DNA of 49,303 bases from Clostridium guangxiense (GTDB lineage Bacteria; Bacillota; Clostridia; Clostridiales; Clostridiaceae): the NCBI RefSeq assembly GCF_021043395.1, contig NZ_JAJNKE010000007.1:61883-111185 (forward strand). The letters run 5' to 3'. The stretch's first letter is position 1, and every line of letters begins with the position of its first letter. Both the position numbers and the translations under genes were made by a program. Positions 35,866-44,567 of the stretch are shown here, in pieces. The notes under the pieces are model-generated. The model did not search any database and was not told the DNA's origin. It worked only from the letters and a program-made list of their open reading frames with translations.

Positions 35866-37683
35866 TTACTTTTCAACACAAATCATATCCCAGTATTGTA
35901 ATTTGGGTACGTTTATCAACAAATATTGACCCTTTTTATCACTTTTTACCTTGTATGATAAAGTTTCAATATTACCATCTCTTGCATCTGGTGAAGCAAG
36001 CCATACTTTTTTAGGTTTACCACTAAAATAGTATTTCAATTTAAGGTTACTTTGTATCGTTGGACTTTTTACATCTCCATCGTTATCTACCCATTCGTTG
36101 GATTCATTTCCTACATTATTTATAAGATGAATAATATTGTACCCTACCTTTTTCTTTGAAAATGCCCATACACTATTAGCATCCGCACTGTCACTTACCT
36201 TAACATTGGGTATTTCTATATCATTATCACTATCCTCTACGCCATCTCTCAAAAGATTCTCATAAGCCACTGAAAAATCATAATAATTTCTCATTGCTTT
36301 CTTAAGAGCTGGTGTCATAGATAAGTTTTTGTTTGGAAAATACTCATTGCAAAGCATTCCAGTATCACCAAGTTCTATATGTGCACCTCCAGAAGCAAAT
36401 ATAGAAGCGTCTGTAAGTCTTACTCCTGGTTCATTAAATTCAGTTCCACTCTTACCTAAGTTATAATTCATATATGCAGCCAGCACTATGCTTTTTTTAT
36501 TCTTTGACAAATCTCTACTTGTATCAATGGCTTGTTTTAAATCTGCATAGGAATGACACTGATTGGGCCATACCTCCTTGTACAAGAAATCTACATCCAC
36601 ACTTGGCGCAACACTAATTTCTCCGTAGCCCCCTACAGGATTAAATAATATTCCTTTACTAAGCTCCTTTTTAGCTGTATTTAAGAAATCTTTATATCCA
36701 TCGCTTAACTCAACTGTTTTGCCATTATAATCAAACAGTATCCCTCTTTCTCCTAAGGTATCTACATGAAACACATCAAATTTGTATACACTCATAGCTT
36801 GTTTTTCACGGCCTATTATATAATTTTGCCAACCTTTATTTGCAGGATTAAATAGGAATAGCTGGCTTGAAGCCCAACTTGATGGTAAAGGGTGAAAATC
36901 CTGTTCCTGATGCTTGTCATCCTTGTAAAGTCCCCACTCTTTTTTTACTCCATCAGCTTCATAATCTGAATAAGCTCCAAACATAAGATTATAATTCGCT
37001 GCCATCATATTTTTAGAATGGGCGAGATCAATATAGTCCTTTATAGTCTTACCATAAGTATCTCTGTTTGCAATATCACTCCACTTATCCTCCGGTTTCT
37101 CTACCGTCCCCGCAAGAGGCTTGTTGTGCTTATACTGCCAATCATAAAACTCCAGACCATCTATATGATATTTAGTCAAGCTATTTATTGTATTTTCTGA
37201 AGCTGATTTACTCTGATTTGGATAATCAGCTATATACCCATACCTTGGAAACTTGCTCCAATTTGACGACACATCAACTGCAGTGTTCCTATTATCATAA
37301 ACGGTTATATTATTAAATGCATAAACCTCAATCTGGTATCCTCTAAAATCATTCTTAGGTGCATTCCATTTCACTTGAACAATTGCATTTTTATCGAGTG
37401 AATATTTTATCTCTTTACTATCTATAGTGCTGCTTAAATACTTAAAGTACATACTTAAGGTTCCTTTTCTAGCCCCTTTAAAGTTTTTATTAAGCTTTAT
37501 ATATATTTTTACTGTATCTTTAGGATTGTACCTTGCTTTATCAGTATAGACATCACATATAAGATTATCCTGATATTTTATTGCGCTTACTTTGTCAGGT
37601 CTAAAGCTCAAAAATCTATAAGCAAAATATCCTATAAAAATACCTACCAATACTACTACAATTAAGATTACTTTTCTCCTCAT
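35866..37683 (-). CDS. Membrane-anchored GH66 enzyme (dextranase family)
   Basis: A 605-residue family 66 glycoside hydrolase with one N-terminal transmembrane segment (about 5-25, VILIVVVLVGIFIGYFAY) after RRK, so the catalytic part should face outward, anchored to the membrane. A beta-sandwich is followed by the barrel starting RYGYIADY. Predicted nucleophile Asp308 in FHVDTLG and acid/base Glu370 in YKEVWPN. Start chosen at 37683, with AAAGGG about 10 nt upstream. It probably cuts dextran or related glucan to oligosaccharides that the importer encoded just upstream takes up. It could instead form cyclic isomaltooligosaccharides, as some GH66 members do. Confidence 0.82.
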   Translation of the reverse strand: MRRKVILIVVVLVGIFIGYFAYRFLSFRPDKVSAIKYQDNLICDVYTDKARYNPKDTVKIYIKLNKNFKGARKGTLSMYFKYLSSTIDSKEIKYSLDKNAIVQVKWNAPKNDFRGYQIEVYAFNNITVYDNRNTAVDVSSNWSKFPRYGYIADYPNQSKSASENTINSLTKYHIDGLEFYDWQYKHNKPLAGTVEKPEDKWSDIANRDTYGKTIKDYIDLAHSKNMMAANYNLMFGAYSDYEADGVKKEWGLYKDDKHQEQDFHPLPSSWASSQLFLFNPANKGWQNYIIGREKQAMSVYKFDVFHVDTLGERGILFDYNGKTVELSDGYKDFLNTAKKELSKGILFNPVGGYGEISVAPSVDVDFLYKEVWPNQCHSYADLKQAIDTSRDLSKNKKSIVLAAYMNYNLGKSGTEFNEPGVRLTDASIFASGGAHIELGDTGMLCNEYFPNKNLSMTPALKKAMRNYYDFSVAYENLLRDGVEDSDNDIEIPNVKVSDSADANSVWAFSKKKVGYNIIHLINNVGNESNEWVDNDGDVKSPTIQSNLKLKYYFSGKPKKVWLASPDARDGNIETLSYKVKSDKKGQYLLINVPKLQYWDMICVEK

Positions 37684-37688
37684 AACCA

Positions 37689-38522
37689 TCACCCTTTAAT
37701 TGATCCATCCATATTTCCTGTTTGAACCATGTACTTCTGGGTGAATGCAAATATAAGAATTTCAGGAACTATTGTTATCATAGCGCCAGCAAATACTAGT
37801 CCCCATGAAGTCGCATGCTGTCCTCTAAAAAGCTGCAATCCAACAGGTAATGTCCATTTGTTAGGATCTTTGATAAAGGTTAAAACTCCAAAGAAATCAC
37901 ACCAAGTACCAGTAAATACGCCTATTCCAAGAGTTCCCATTGCCGGCTTTGAAAGTGGAAGAACTATTTTCCTATAAATTGTCCATCTACTTCCTCCGTC
38001 TATAATTACAGATTCCTCTAAATCCTTAGGGATATCTTCAAAAAATCCCCTTAAGAAAAATGTATTTCCGGCTATTCCTCCGCCAACTGACAATAGTAAA
38101 AGTCCTCTATACGTATTTACTAAATTCATACTATTTATAACACTGTACTGAGCAACTATATTTAAAATTCCAGGAACCATCATAGTAAAGAGATATATAT
38201 TGAATATAATTTCTTTTCCTGGAAAATCAAAACGAGCAAAACCATATGCAGATAAGGATGAAAAGAACAAAACAAGTATAGTAGTTGTTATAGATAAAAA
38301 TGTACTGTTTAAAAAATATCTAAAAAAGTTATTGTCATTCCACACAGTAGCATAGTTGCTAAAGTTAAATGAATGCGGCAAGATTCTTGGTGGATACGGC
38401 ATTGAAAAAGTATCCGTTGATAAAGATGTTGTAAACATTGATAGAAATGGTATTATAGATATAATTACAAATACCCATAATGCACAATGAGTTAAAACCT
38501 GACCTACTTTACTTCTTACCAT
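37689..38522 (-). CDS. Sugar ABC transporter permease, MalG type (alpha-glucan locus)
   Basis: A 277-residue permease with six predicted helices. The EAA motif region is DLEESVIIDGGSRWTIYRKI (with the first Ala replaced by Ser), and SPFLSMFTTSLS-like sequence marks the N-terminal loop. GGAG precedes the ATG. It follows the MalF-type gene by 17 nt and precedes the anchored GH66 gene by 5 nt, all in one operon. Confidence 0.9.
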   Translation of the reverse strand: MVRSKVGQVLTHCALWVFVIISIIPFLSMFTTSLSTDTFSMPYPPRILPHSFNFSNYATVWNDNNFFRYFLNSTFLSITTTILVLFFSSLSAYGFARFDFPGKEIIFNIYLFTMMVPGILNIVAQYSVINSMNLVNTYRGLLLLSVGGGIAGNTFFLRGFFEDIPKDLEESVIIDGGSRWTIYRKIVLPLSKPAMGTLGIGVFTGTWCDFFGVLTFIKDPNKWTLPVGLQLFRGQHATSWGLVFAGAMITIVPEILIFAFTQKYMVQTGNMDGSIKG

Positions 38523-38539
38523 AAATGCTGCTCCTTTCC

Positions 38540-39493
38540 CTAGTTTCTTTCATATTTAAAGAATTTATTTCTAAACAGAGTTAAAAGAATTATTGATATA
38601 CCAGTAATCACACTTAAAGCTGAAGCATATCCAAAATGAAAATATTGAAATGCCTGGTTATACATGTAATTTTGCAGAACATCTGTAGTTCCAAGTGGTC
38701 CTCCTTGAGTGAGCATATATACTGCAAGAAAAACATTAAACGACCCTATTATGAGATTAATTAATATAAAGCCTGTTGTAGATTTAAGCAGTGGAACAGT
38801 GATTTTCCAAAACTTTTGAAATGCATTAGCACCATCTATTACAGCTGCTTCATACACATCTCTTGGTACCCCTTGAAGTCCAGCCAGATATATCATCATA
38901 GTCCATCCAACATTTTTCCATATACCAAAAATCCATATTACTGCATTTGCAGTCCACGTATTTTGAAACCACGAGATAGGGGTTTTAATAATATGCATTT
39001 GCATAAGCACATAGTTTATTAAACCTGCCTTACCATCTTGAAAAATGTACATAAATATTATAGCAACAACAATCCAATCAACTAATACTGGAAGGTAAAT
39101 CATGCTCCTATAAAAAACAGAACCAGCTTTCACATTTCCAATTAATACTGCAATAATGAGACCTAAAATCATGCCTGCTGGAATTGTAAATACTCCATAT
39201 AATATTACGTTTCTAAATGCTAGCCAAAAGTTTCCCCTCTCCGCACCAAATAACGCCATTTTATAATTTGCAAGACCTACAAATGGACTTTTAGCTCCAG
39301 GCATAATTTTATAATCCGTAAAACTCATATATATATTTTTAATTTGTGGATAGATAACAAAAACCGTAACAAGTACCATACCAATTAAAATGTAAGGTGA
39401 CACCGCTATCCACTGTTTAAGTCCCTTTTTTAAGCCATCTTTCTTTTTAATCTTAGGTTCTAAGCCATATTCCTTCCTAGCAATTGACTGCAT
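38540..39493 (-). CDS. Sugar ABC transporter permease, MalF type (alpha-glucan locus)
   Basis: A 317-residue permease. A basic N-terminus (KKKDGLKKGLK) precedes six helices beginning WIAVSPYILIGMVLVTVFVI. The EAA motif is YEAAVIDGANAFQKFWKITV, intact. GGGAGG precedes the ATG, 17 nt after the binding protein stop. Forms the importer with the neighbouring MalG-type permease and the binding lipoprotein; the ATPase is not encoded here. Confidence 0.9.
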   Translation of the reverse strand: MQSIARKEYGLEPKIKKKDGLKKGLKQWIAVSPYILIGMVLVTVFVIYPQIKNIYMSFTDYKIMPGAKSPFVGLANYKMALFGAERGNFWLAFRNVILYGVFTIPAGMILGLIIAVLIGNVKAGSVFYRSMIYLPVLVDWIVVAIIFMYIFQDGKAGLINYVLMQMHIIKTPISWFQNTWTANAVIWIFGIWKNVGWTMMIYLAGLQGVPRDVYEAAVIDGANAFQKFWKITVPLLKSTTGFILINLIIGSFNVFLAVYMLTQGGPLGTTDVLQNYMYNQAFQYFHFGYASALSVITGISIILLTLFRNKFFKYERN

Positions 39494-39510
39494 AATTATT
39501 ACCTCCCATG

Positions 39511-40779
39511 TTACTTAGATTGGGCAAAAAGTGCATCCATGTCTTTTGCTAATTGATCAAGCAAATCCTTTGGAGTTCCTTTATGTCTTATAGCTGCTTC
39601 AAATGTTTTTTGTATTTTATTATTCATTTCCTCAAACTTTGGATTTGGTATTCTTGCCCAAGCGGTTTTCATTTGATCCAAATAAATCTTTTCAATTGGA
39701 TCTGCGGTAACTTTAGGGTCATTTGCTGCATCCTTATTTGTTGGCATCAAGCTTGCTTTCTGTTCAAGCTCTACTTGAACTTTCTTTGAACACATAAACT
39801 TCATGAATTCCCATGATTCTTTTTCATGCTTAGTGTTTTGGAACATTACTAAATCTTCTCCGCCTATAACAGATATGCTTCCACCTTTTCCTTCAGGGAT
39901 TAAGGCTGCTTCTGCTTTTTGTTTTGCTTCATCCTTTAGTATGCTGTAGAACCAAGGTCCATCATCTATCATAAGATACTGGCTTTTCTTTATGCCATCC
40001 CAAGTACCAGGTTGTCCTCCAAGCATAGTCTTGCCAATAACGCCTTCATCATTAAGCTTTACTATTTTTTCAAGAGCAGCTACACTATCTGCACTATTGA
40101 TGTAACCATCAGCTTTTGTATATTTATCATCACAGTACTTACCACCTAAAGATAAAAACCAAGGCGACATTGCCCATGCTTCTGTTCCAGCAATACCAAG
40201 TAATCCCGATTTATACTTTCCTTTAAGCTTTTCAGCAGCTGAAATCAAATCATCCATAGTTTTTGGAGCTTCATTAAGTCCTGCTTCTTTCAACAAAGAC
40301 TTACTATAAAGAGCTACTTTTGTATTTGTATCTTGTGGAACTCCATAATACTTCTCTTTCCACTTTGTAGTATTCATAGGAGCTTCAAAGGAACTATCCT
40401 TTATAGCTTTAAATCCATCCAAACCACCTAGTTCTTTAAGAGAACCCATGTTTGCAAATTCAGGTACCCATATTATATCCATTCTCATAACATCAGGTCC
40501 TGAGCTGCTATTTACTGCCTGAACCACTTGCTGTTTTAATCCATTTGTAGGCATTGTAACAGCTTTAACTTTAATATTAGGATGTGCTTTCTCAAATTCC
40601 GGCAAAACTTGCTTGTTAAATACTACCTTTTCAGTATCACTAAAGGTATGCCAAAAGGTAATTGTCACTTTGTCACCACTAGTGTTATTATTTGTAGAAT
40701 TACTTCCACCACATCCAACTAATATTGAAGAAATAAGTGAAGCCACTAAAGTCAAAGATATAATTTTTTTTCTTAACAT
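39511..40779 (-). CDS. Sugar-binding lipoprotein of the alpha-glucan ABC importer
   Basis: A 422-residue family 1 solute-binding protein. The signal peptide ends with lipobox ILVGC (Cys23) and an Asn/Ser-rich linker follows. The mature protein has TITFWHTFSDTEKVVF and EFEKAHPNIKVKAVTMP, typical of oligosaccharide binding proteins. GGGGGAA precedes the ATG. It is the first gene of the operon, divergent from the AraC-type regulator. The ligand is probably isomalto-oligosaccharides, because the GH66 enzymes share the operon; this is inference. Confidence 0.9.
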   Translation of the reverse strand: MLRKKIISLTLVASLISSILVGCGGSNSTNNNTSGDKVTITFWHTFSDTEKVVFNKQVLPEFEKAHPNIKVKAVTMPTNGLKQQVVQAVNSSSGPDVMRMDIIWVPEFANMGSLKELGGLDGFKAIKDSSFEAPMNTTKWKEKYYGVPQDTNTKVALYSKSLLKEAGLNEAPKTMDDLISAAEKLKGKYKSGLLGIAGTEAWAMSPWFLSLGGKYCDDKYTKADGYINSADSVAALEKIVKLNDEGVIGKTMLGGQPGTWDGIKKSQYLMIDDGPWFYSILKDEAKQKAEAALIPEGKGGSISVIGGEDLVMFQNTKHEKESWEFMKFMCSKKVQVELEQKASLMPTNKDAANDPKVTADPIEKIYLDQMKTAWARIPNPKFEEMNNKIQKTFEAAIRHKGTPKDLLDQLAKDMDALFAQSK

Positions 40780-40819
40780 TTCTATTCCCCCTCAATTTAT
40801 TAAGAACAATTAGCCTACG

Positions 40820-40880
40820 TTTAAACGCTTACATTGTATTTTTTTATTTACAATAATATTGTATTTAATTTACGCTTACT
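40820..40880. promoter_or_regulatory. Regulatory region: cre-like site and direct repeats
   Basis: On the minus strand TGTAAGCGTTTAAA (reverse complement of 40820-40833) matches cre TGNAANCGNTNNCA at 13 of 14 positions. The core CGCTTAC also appears at 40873-40879, 47 bp away in the same orientation (AAACGCTTACA and TTACGCTTACT). These could be AraC half-sites or two cre sites. A TACAATATTATTGTA palindrome lies between them. No promoter was assigned with confidence. Confidence 0.45.
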
Positions 40881-40952
40881 TTAAAATAGACTTAGAATAC
40901 GTTTTTTGTATTATAGCGACTTTTTTAACTTTTTAAAAATGAAGGTGCTGTT

Positions 40953-41891
40953 ATGAATGATAAAGATAAAATAAAACTATTTTCTATTGATATGGAGGTG
41001 ATGCCAAAGGTAAGGCTTATTGGACATGTTAACTACTCTACTCCTTGGAAGCACTTTACTAGAACTATTAGCGAATATGTCATGTATTTTGTAAAAAATG
41101 GTGAACTTTATATGAGGGAAAATAACAGTGATTATGTACTAAAAAGAGGCGATATATTACTTCTTGAACCAAACATAGAGCATACGGGTTTTAAAGCAAG
41201 CAACTGCCACTATTATTATATACACTTTAAGCACAATGGGCTTTCTTCATATGGAGAAGATGACTTTACACAGATATGCAGTGATATTTATATAAAAAGG
41301 AAGCTTTCTTTACTTAGCAATGTATTTTCCGAAAAGCCTTCTACAGATTCTATACACTATCTTCCCAAGTGCTACCATTACAAAAACGTTAGTGAATTAT
41401 TTTCAAAGCTTACAGAAAACGATTATATATTTTATCAAAAGCTAGAAGGTTATAAAATATCAGCTTCTTTAAAATTTGCGGACTTACTGATGGAGATTTG
41501 CAGGCAATATGCTTCTGAAATACTTGAAAATTCTCATCCACAATTTTCAAAATCAGCTTTAAAAATAAGAAAGATCATCAATTATCTAGAGAAGGCGTAC
41601 AACTGCAAAATTACCAGCCATGATATAGAAGATTTGTGCGAATCAAATTACGATTATGTAAATAGGATATTTCAAAGGACAACAGGTCATACAATTTTTA
41701 ATTACCTTAATTTGATTAGGATAAAACAAGCTATGGATTTAATATACACTACTTCCTTAAAATATTCTGAAATTGGATATTTGGTTGGCATTAATGATCC
41801 CTATTATTTTAGCAAGCTCTTTAAAAAGTATACTGGTATGACAGCAAGCCAATATGCCAAAAACAGATGTGGAAATAGCGATAATTTATAA
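40953..41891 (+). CDS. AraC family regulator of the alpha-glucan locus
   Basis: A 312-residue regulator. An N-terminal cupin-like sensor (about 15-95) includes VMYFVKNGELYMRE and LKRGDILLLEPNIEHTG, as in sugar-sensing AraC proteins. The C-terminal double helix-turn-helix (about 205-305) has the second-helix signature YLVGINDPYYFSKLFKKYTG and ends MTASQYAKNR. GAAGGTG precedes the ATG. It is divergent from the importer and GH66 operon and should regulate it. The effector sugar is unknown. Confidence 0.88.
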   Translation: MNDKDKIKLFSIDMEVMPKVRLIGHVNYSTPWKHFTRTISEYVMYFVKNGELYMRENNSDYVLKRGDILLLEPNIEHTGFKASNCHYYYIHFKHNGLSSYGEDDFTQICSDIYIKRKLSLLSNVFSEKPSTDSIHYLPKCYHYKNVSELFSKLTENDYIFYQKLEGYKISASLKFADLLMEICRQYASEILENSHPQFSKSALKIRKIINYLEKAYNCKITSHDIEDLCESNYDYVNRIFQRTTGHTIFNYLNLIRIKQAMDLIYTTSLKYSEIGYLVGINDPYYFSKLFKKYTGMTASQYAKNRCGNSDNL

Positions 41892-41982
41892 TTATCAGCT
41901 TTCATGAAATATGGAGTTAATGAGCAAAATTATTGAGGCAACAATTTTGGTTCTAATTATGTTGTAAATTATTAAATAACAT

Positions 41983-42038
41983 AAAAATTATCCACACCTT
42001 AATCAATTATTTTAATGAAGGTGTGGATAATTTTTATT
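41983..42038. terminator. Bidirectional terminator carrying DnaA-box sequence in both arms
   Basis: AAAAATTATCCACACCTT pairs perfectly with AAGGTGTGGATAATTTTT (18 bp), with T runs on both strands, between the convergent AraC and NUDIX genes. Each arm contains TTATCCACA (41988-41996 and, inverted, 42022-42030), a perfect DnaA box. Confidence 0.85.
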
Positions 42039-42073
42039 TAGGCTATGTTTTAAATAAGCACTTTCTTTTGCAT

Positions 42074-42682
42074 TTACTTAAATAATTCTTCTCCCATGCC
42101 CACAAATGCTTGAAACATTATAAATGCTCTCATATCCATCTTAACATCTCTTTTTAATAGTTCCTTAACTTCATTCCGTGAAAGAAGCATCACTTCTATA
42201 TCCTCATCATCCTCAAGAAATTCTTTTGATAAAGTTCCTTTGCAAGTGCAAAAAACTATGGCTGCAGATTCATCCGTCATACCTGCTGATGCATAAACCT
42301 TGCTCTTTGTTTTTTCATGATTTATATCAATAAGTTCAAGTCCCGTCTCTTCCTTAAGTTCTCTCGCTGCTGCAGCATCAAAACTTTCGTTTCCATCTAT
42401 AAGTCCAGCTGGAAGTTCATAAACATAATCATTTAAAGGAACCCTAAACTGCTTTATGCAAACTAACTTTTTACTCTCCACATGAAATGCAACAATTATT
42501 GCAGCATCAACTTTTTCTTTCTTTCCTTCAAAATATTGTTCTTTAAGCGTTTCAAAATCTTTTCTAGAAGCCACAGTCCAATGCTTTAAATTTCCCAATT
42601 TATTTTTATATTCAATGTCATAAAGACTTAAAAACTTAGATTCCGCCATAGGCGTTAACTTTTTTATTTTGTTTTCGCTCAT
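42074..42682 (-). CDS. NUDIX hydrolase, ADP-ribose pyrophosphatase type
   Basis: A 202-residue NUDIX enzyme. The box GNESFDAAAARELKEETGL, with the Gly four residues earlier in AGLIDG, fits GX5EX7REUXEEXGU fully. The KQFRVPLNDYVYELPAG lead-in is typical of the ADP-ribose pyrophosphatase subgroup, which recycles ADP-ribose and similar diphosphates. Only a weak AGAG ribosome site precedes the ATG. It is apparently a single gene, upstream of the AraC gene in convergent orientation. Confidence 0.85.
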   Translation of the reverse strand: MSENKIKKLTPMAESKFLSLYDIEYKNKLGNLKHWTVASRKDFETLKEQYFEGKKEKVDAAIIVAFHVESKKLVCIKQFRVPLNDYVYELPAGLIDGNESFDAAAARELKEETGLELIDINHEKTKSKVYASAGMTDESAAIVFCTCKGTLSKEFLEDDEDIEVMLLSRNEVKELLKRDVKMDMRAFIMFQAFVGMGEELFK

Positions 42683-42710
42683 TATGTATCACTCTCGCTT
42701 TCCATAAAAA

Positions 42711-42752
42711 TATCCACACTTATACTATATATTTTAGCATAAATGTGGATAA
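42711..42752. terminator. Hairpin downstream of dapA
   Basis: TATCCACACTTAT (42711-42723) pairs with ATAAATGTGGATA with one mismatch. The right arm again includes an inverted DnaA box (TGTGGATAA, 42744-42752). No strong T tract follows, so termination is uncertain. Confidence 0.4.
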
Positions 42753-42793
42753 CTATTTATAAAATGTTACTTATTTTTATAAACATTATTAAA

Positions 42794-43660
42794 TTATAGT
42801 GCGCTATCTAATTTTTTAGCTAGCTCTTCTGATACTGATACTAAAGGTAATCTTAATTCGTGGGATTTTATCAATCCAAGCTTATAAAGGCAATACTTAA
42901 CTGGCGCTGGATTAGGCTCTTCAAACAGCATTGGTATTAACCCAACTACATCTTTCCATATTTTAAATGCTCCAAGATGGTCATTTTGTATTACTTTATT
43001 ATATATTTCAATATATTTTTCTGTATTTACATGCGCAGATGCCATAACTCCACCATCTCCACCAAGCATTAATGTACTATAGAAGAAAGCATCTTCTCCT
43101 GTTAATATAGAAAAGTTTTCATCAGAAGGTCTGTTCAATAAAAGCTCTGTAGTTTGTCCAAAATCGCCGCAAGCATCTTTTATTCCAACTATATTCTTAA
43201 ATTCAGCAAGTCTTCTAACTGTATCATTTTCAATATTTCTACCAGTTCTATATGGTATATTGTATAATATTATATCCAAGGTAGTAGCTTCAGATATAGC
43301 TTTAAAGTGCTCATATATTCCTCTTTGATCCGGTCTATTATAATATGGACATACAGATAATATACCTTTTATATTATACTTTTCAAACATCTTAATACTC
43401 TGTGTCATTTTGCTTGTATTATTTCCACCAAATCCAACGTATACTGGAACATTTCCCTCATTACATTCAATTGTCTTATTAAGTACAGCTTCATATTCAT
43501 AATCTGTAAGAGTTGGAGTTTCACCTGTAGTTGCAAGAGGCATAATGCCTGCTATTTGTTTTGAAGTATAATGTTTTATAAGTTTGCCATAAGATTCCAA
43601 ATCAACTTCTCCATCTACAAAAGGAGTAACAACTGGTATTAACACACCTTGAATTTTCAT
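42794..43660 (-). CDS. dapA: 4-hydroxy-tetrahydrodipicolinate synthase
   Basis: A 288-residue TIM-barrel lyase condensing pyruvate and aspartate semialdehyde, the first committed step to diaminopimelate and lysine. Motifs: ATTGETPTL (about 43-51), the catalytic Tyr in YNIPYRTGRN, the Schiff-base Lys in VGIKDACGD (about 155-163) and LTGEDAFF. DapA-fold enzymes include sialate and keto-acid aldolases, but the lysine riboswitch directly upstream argues for DapA proper. It is read alone; the sugar-acid operon ends before the riboswitch. Confidence 0.92.
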   Translation of the reverse strand: MKIQGVLIPVVTPFVDGEVDLESYGKLIKHYTSKQIAGIMPLATTGETPTLTDYEYEAVLNKTIECNEGNVPVYVGFGGNNTSKMTQSIKMFEKYNIKGILSVCPYYNRPDQRGIYEHFKAISEATTLDIILYNIPYRTGRNIENDTVRRLAEFKNIVGIKDACGDFGQTTELLLNRPSDENFSILTGEDAFFYSTLMLGGDGGVMASAHVNTEKYIEIYNKVIQNDHLGAFKIWKDVVGLIPMLFEEPNPAPVKYCLYKLGLIKSHELRLPLVSVSEELAKKLDSAL

Positions 43661-43703
43661 TTACATACCTACCTTCCTCTTACCTGTGGGAAACAAAATA
43701 TCA

Positions 43704-43943
43704 GCAAAAAACACAGCAGCAAAGGAACACCCTTGCTGCTGTTATTAACGTAACATTTAATAACCTTGCACGTGTACCTTGTAGCTCTCCACTATACTTT
43801 AGTGACAGTTTTATACATGTTCTATATAAAACCAGAAACCATCTTCGCCAAAATGACTTCTTCGGCTGATATTCCTTTCTTTGTTTCTAAGACGCCTGCC
43901 GGCTAAAAACAAATACTTATAATTACAGCACCTCTACCCTAGG
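43704..43943 (-). promoter_or_regulatory. Lysine riboswitch (L box) with terminator
   Basis: On the minus strand the aptamer begins GGGTAGAGGTGC (43928-43939) and contains AGTAT, GCCGAAG (43860-43866), AGATGG, and CTGTCACTAAAG ... GTGGAGAGCTAC, matching the L-box order and spacing. A strong terminator follows, ACAGCAGCAAGGG paired with CCTTTGCTGCTGT and a TTTTTT run (about 43704-43742). A GTTATTAA/TTAATAAC pair just before it can serve as antiterminator. Lysine binding should stop transcription of dapA. Confidence 0.93.
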
Positions 43944-44004
43944 TAAGAATTCAATTTATTTTTATACATAGTTTATCACATATTTATTTTTATTTCAACT
44001 TTAT

Positions 44005-44547
44005 CTATTCTAAATTACTATGATTTTTCATAGCTTCTTCATTATGAAGTTTATCTTTATAACTAAGCTTTAAACACAGCGCATCCAAAACTATATGAAG
44101 GCTTTGATCAAATAATGAACTTAAAATTTGTATGGATCTTACATTCTTATCTGATTTTACGGCTCCAGGAACTATCAAAAAGCTCGATGAAATTTTTATT
44201 AGCGATGAATCTTTTCTACTGCTTACTCCTATTACGGATGCGCCTTGATCCCTAGATTTTTTTGATAAATTTAATACCATAGAAGTTTCTCCAGAACCAG
44301 ATATAGCAAATATCATATCTTTTTCGGTAATAGATGGTGTAATTGTTTCTCCAACGACATACACCGTATAGCCTAAATGCATAAGCCTCATTGCAAAGCA
44401 TTTTCCAACAAGCCCTGATCTTCCTTCGCCATATACAAATATTCTTTTATCTTTAGATATTAGCTTAACAATGTTATCTAATTCATTCTCATCAACATTT
44501 TTCACTACACTGTTTACTTCATTCAGTATTTCGCTTAACACTTCCAT
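44005..44547 (-). CDS. hxlB: 6-phospho-3-hexuloisomerase
   Basis: A 180-residue SIS-domain isomerase converting 3-hexulose-6-phosphate to fructose-6-phosphate. The sugar-binding loop GEGRSGLVGKCFAMRLMHLG (about 37-56), the GETITPSI segment and the ISGSGETSMVL loop are those of PHI. The start at 44547 has GGGAG 9 nt upstream; an ATG at 44556 overlaps that site. It follows hxlA by 20 nt, as in known HPS-PHI pairs. It is the last gene of the sugar-acid operon. Confidence 0.88.
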   Translation of the reverse strand: MEVLSEILNEVNSVVKNVDENELDNIVKLISKDKRIFVYGEGRSGLVGKCFAMRLMHLGYTVYVVGETITPSITEKDMIFAISGSGETSMVLNLSKKSRDQGASVIGVSSRKDSSLIKISSSFLIVPGAVKSDKNVRSIQILSSLFDQSLHIVLDALCLKLSYKDKLHNEEAMKNHSNLE

Positions 44548-44567
44548 CAATCTCATCTCCCGATTTT

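Noticed and set aside
41988-42752. Replication origin
   Set aside because: Only three perfect DnaA boxes, all within hairpins, with no AT-rich unwinding region or dnaA/dnaN genes nearby.
42794-43660. Sialic acid or keto-deoxy sugar aldolase (because of the adjacent sugar-acid operon)
   Set aside because: The lysine riboswitch directly upstream and the intact DapA-type motifs favour dapA; the sugar-acid operon ends before it.
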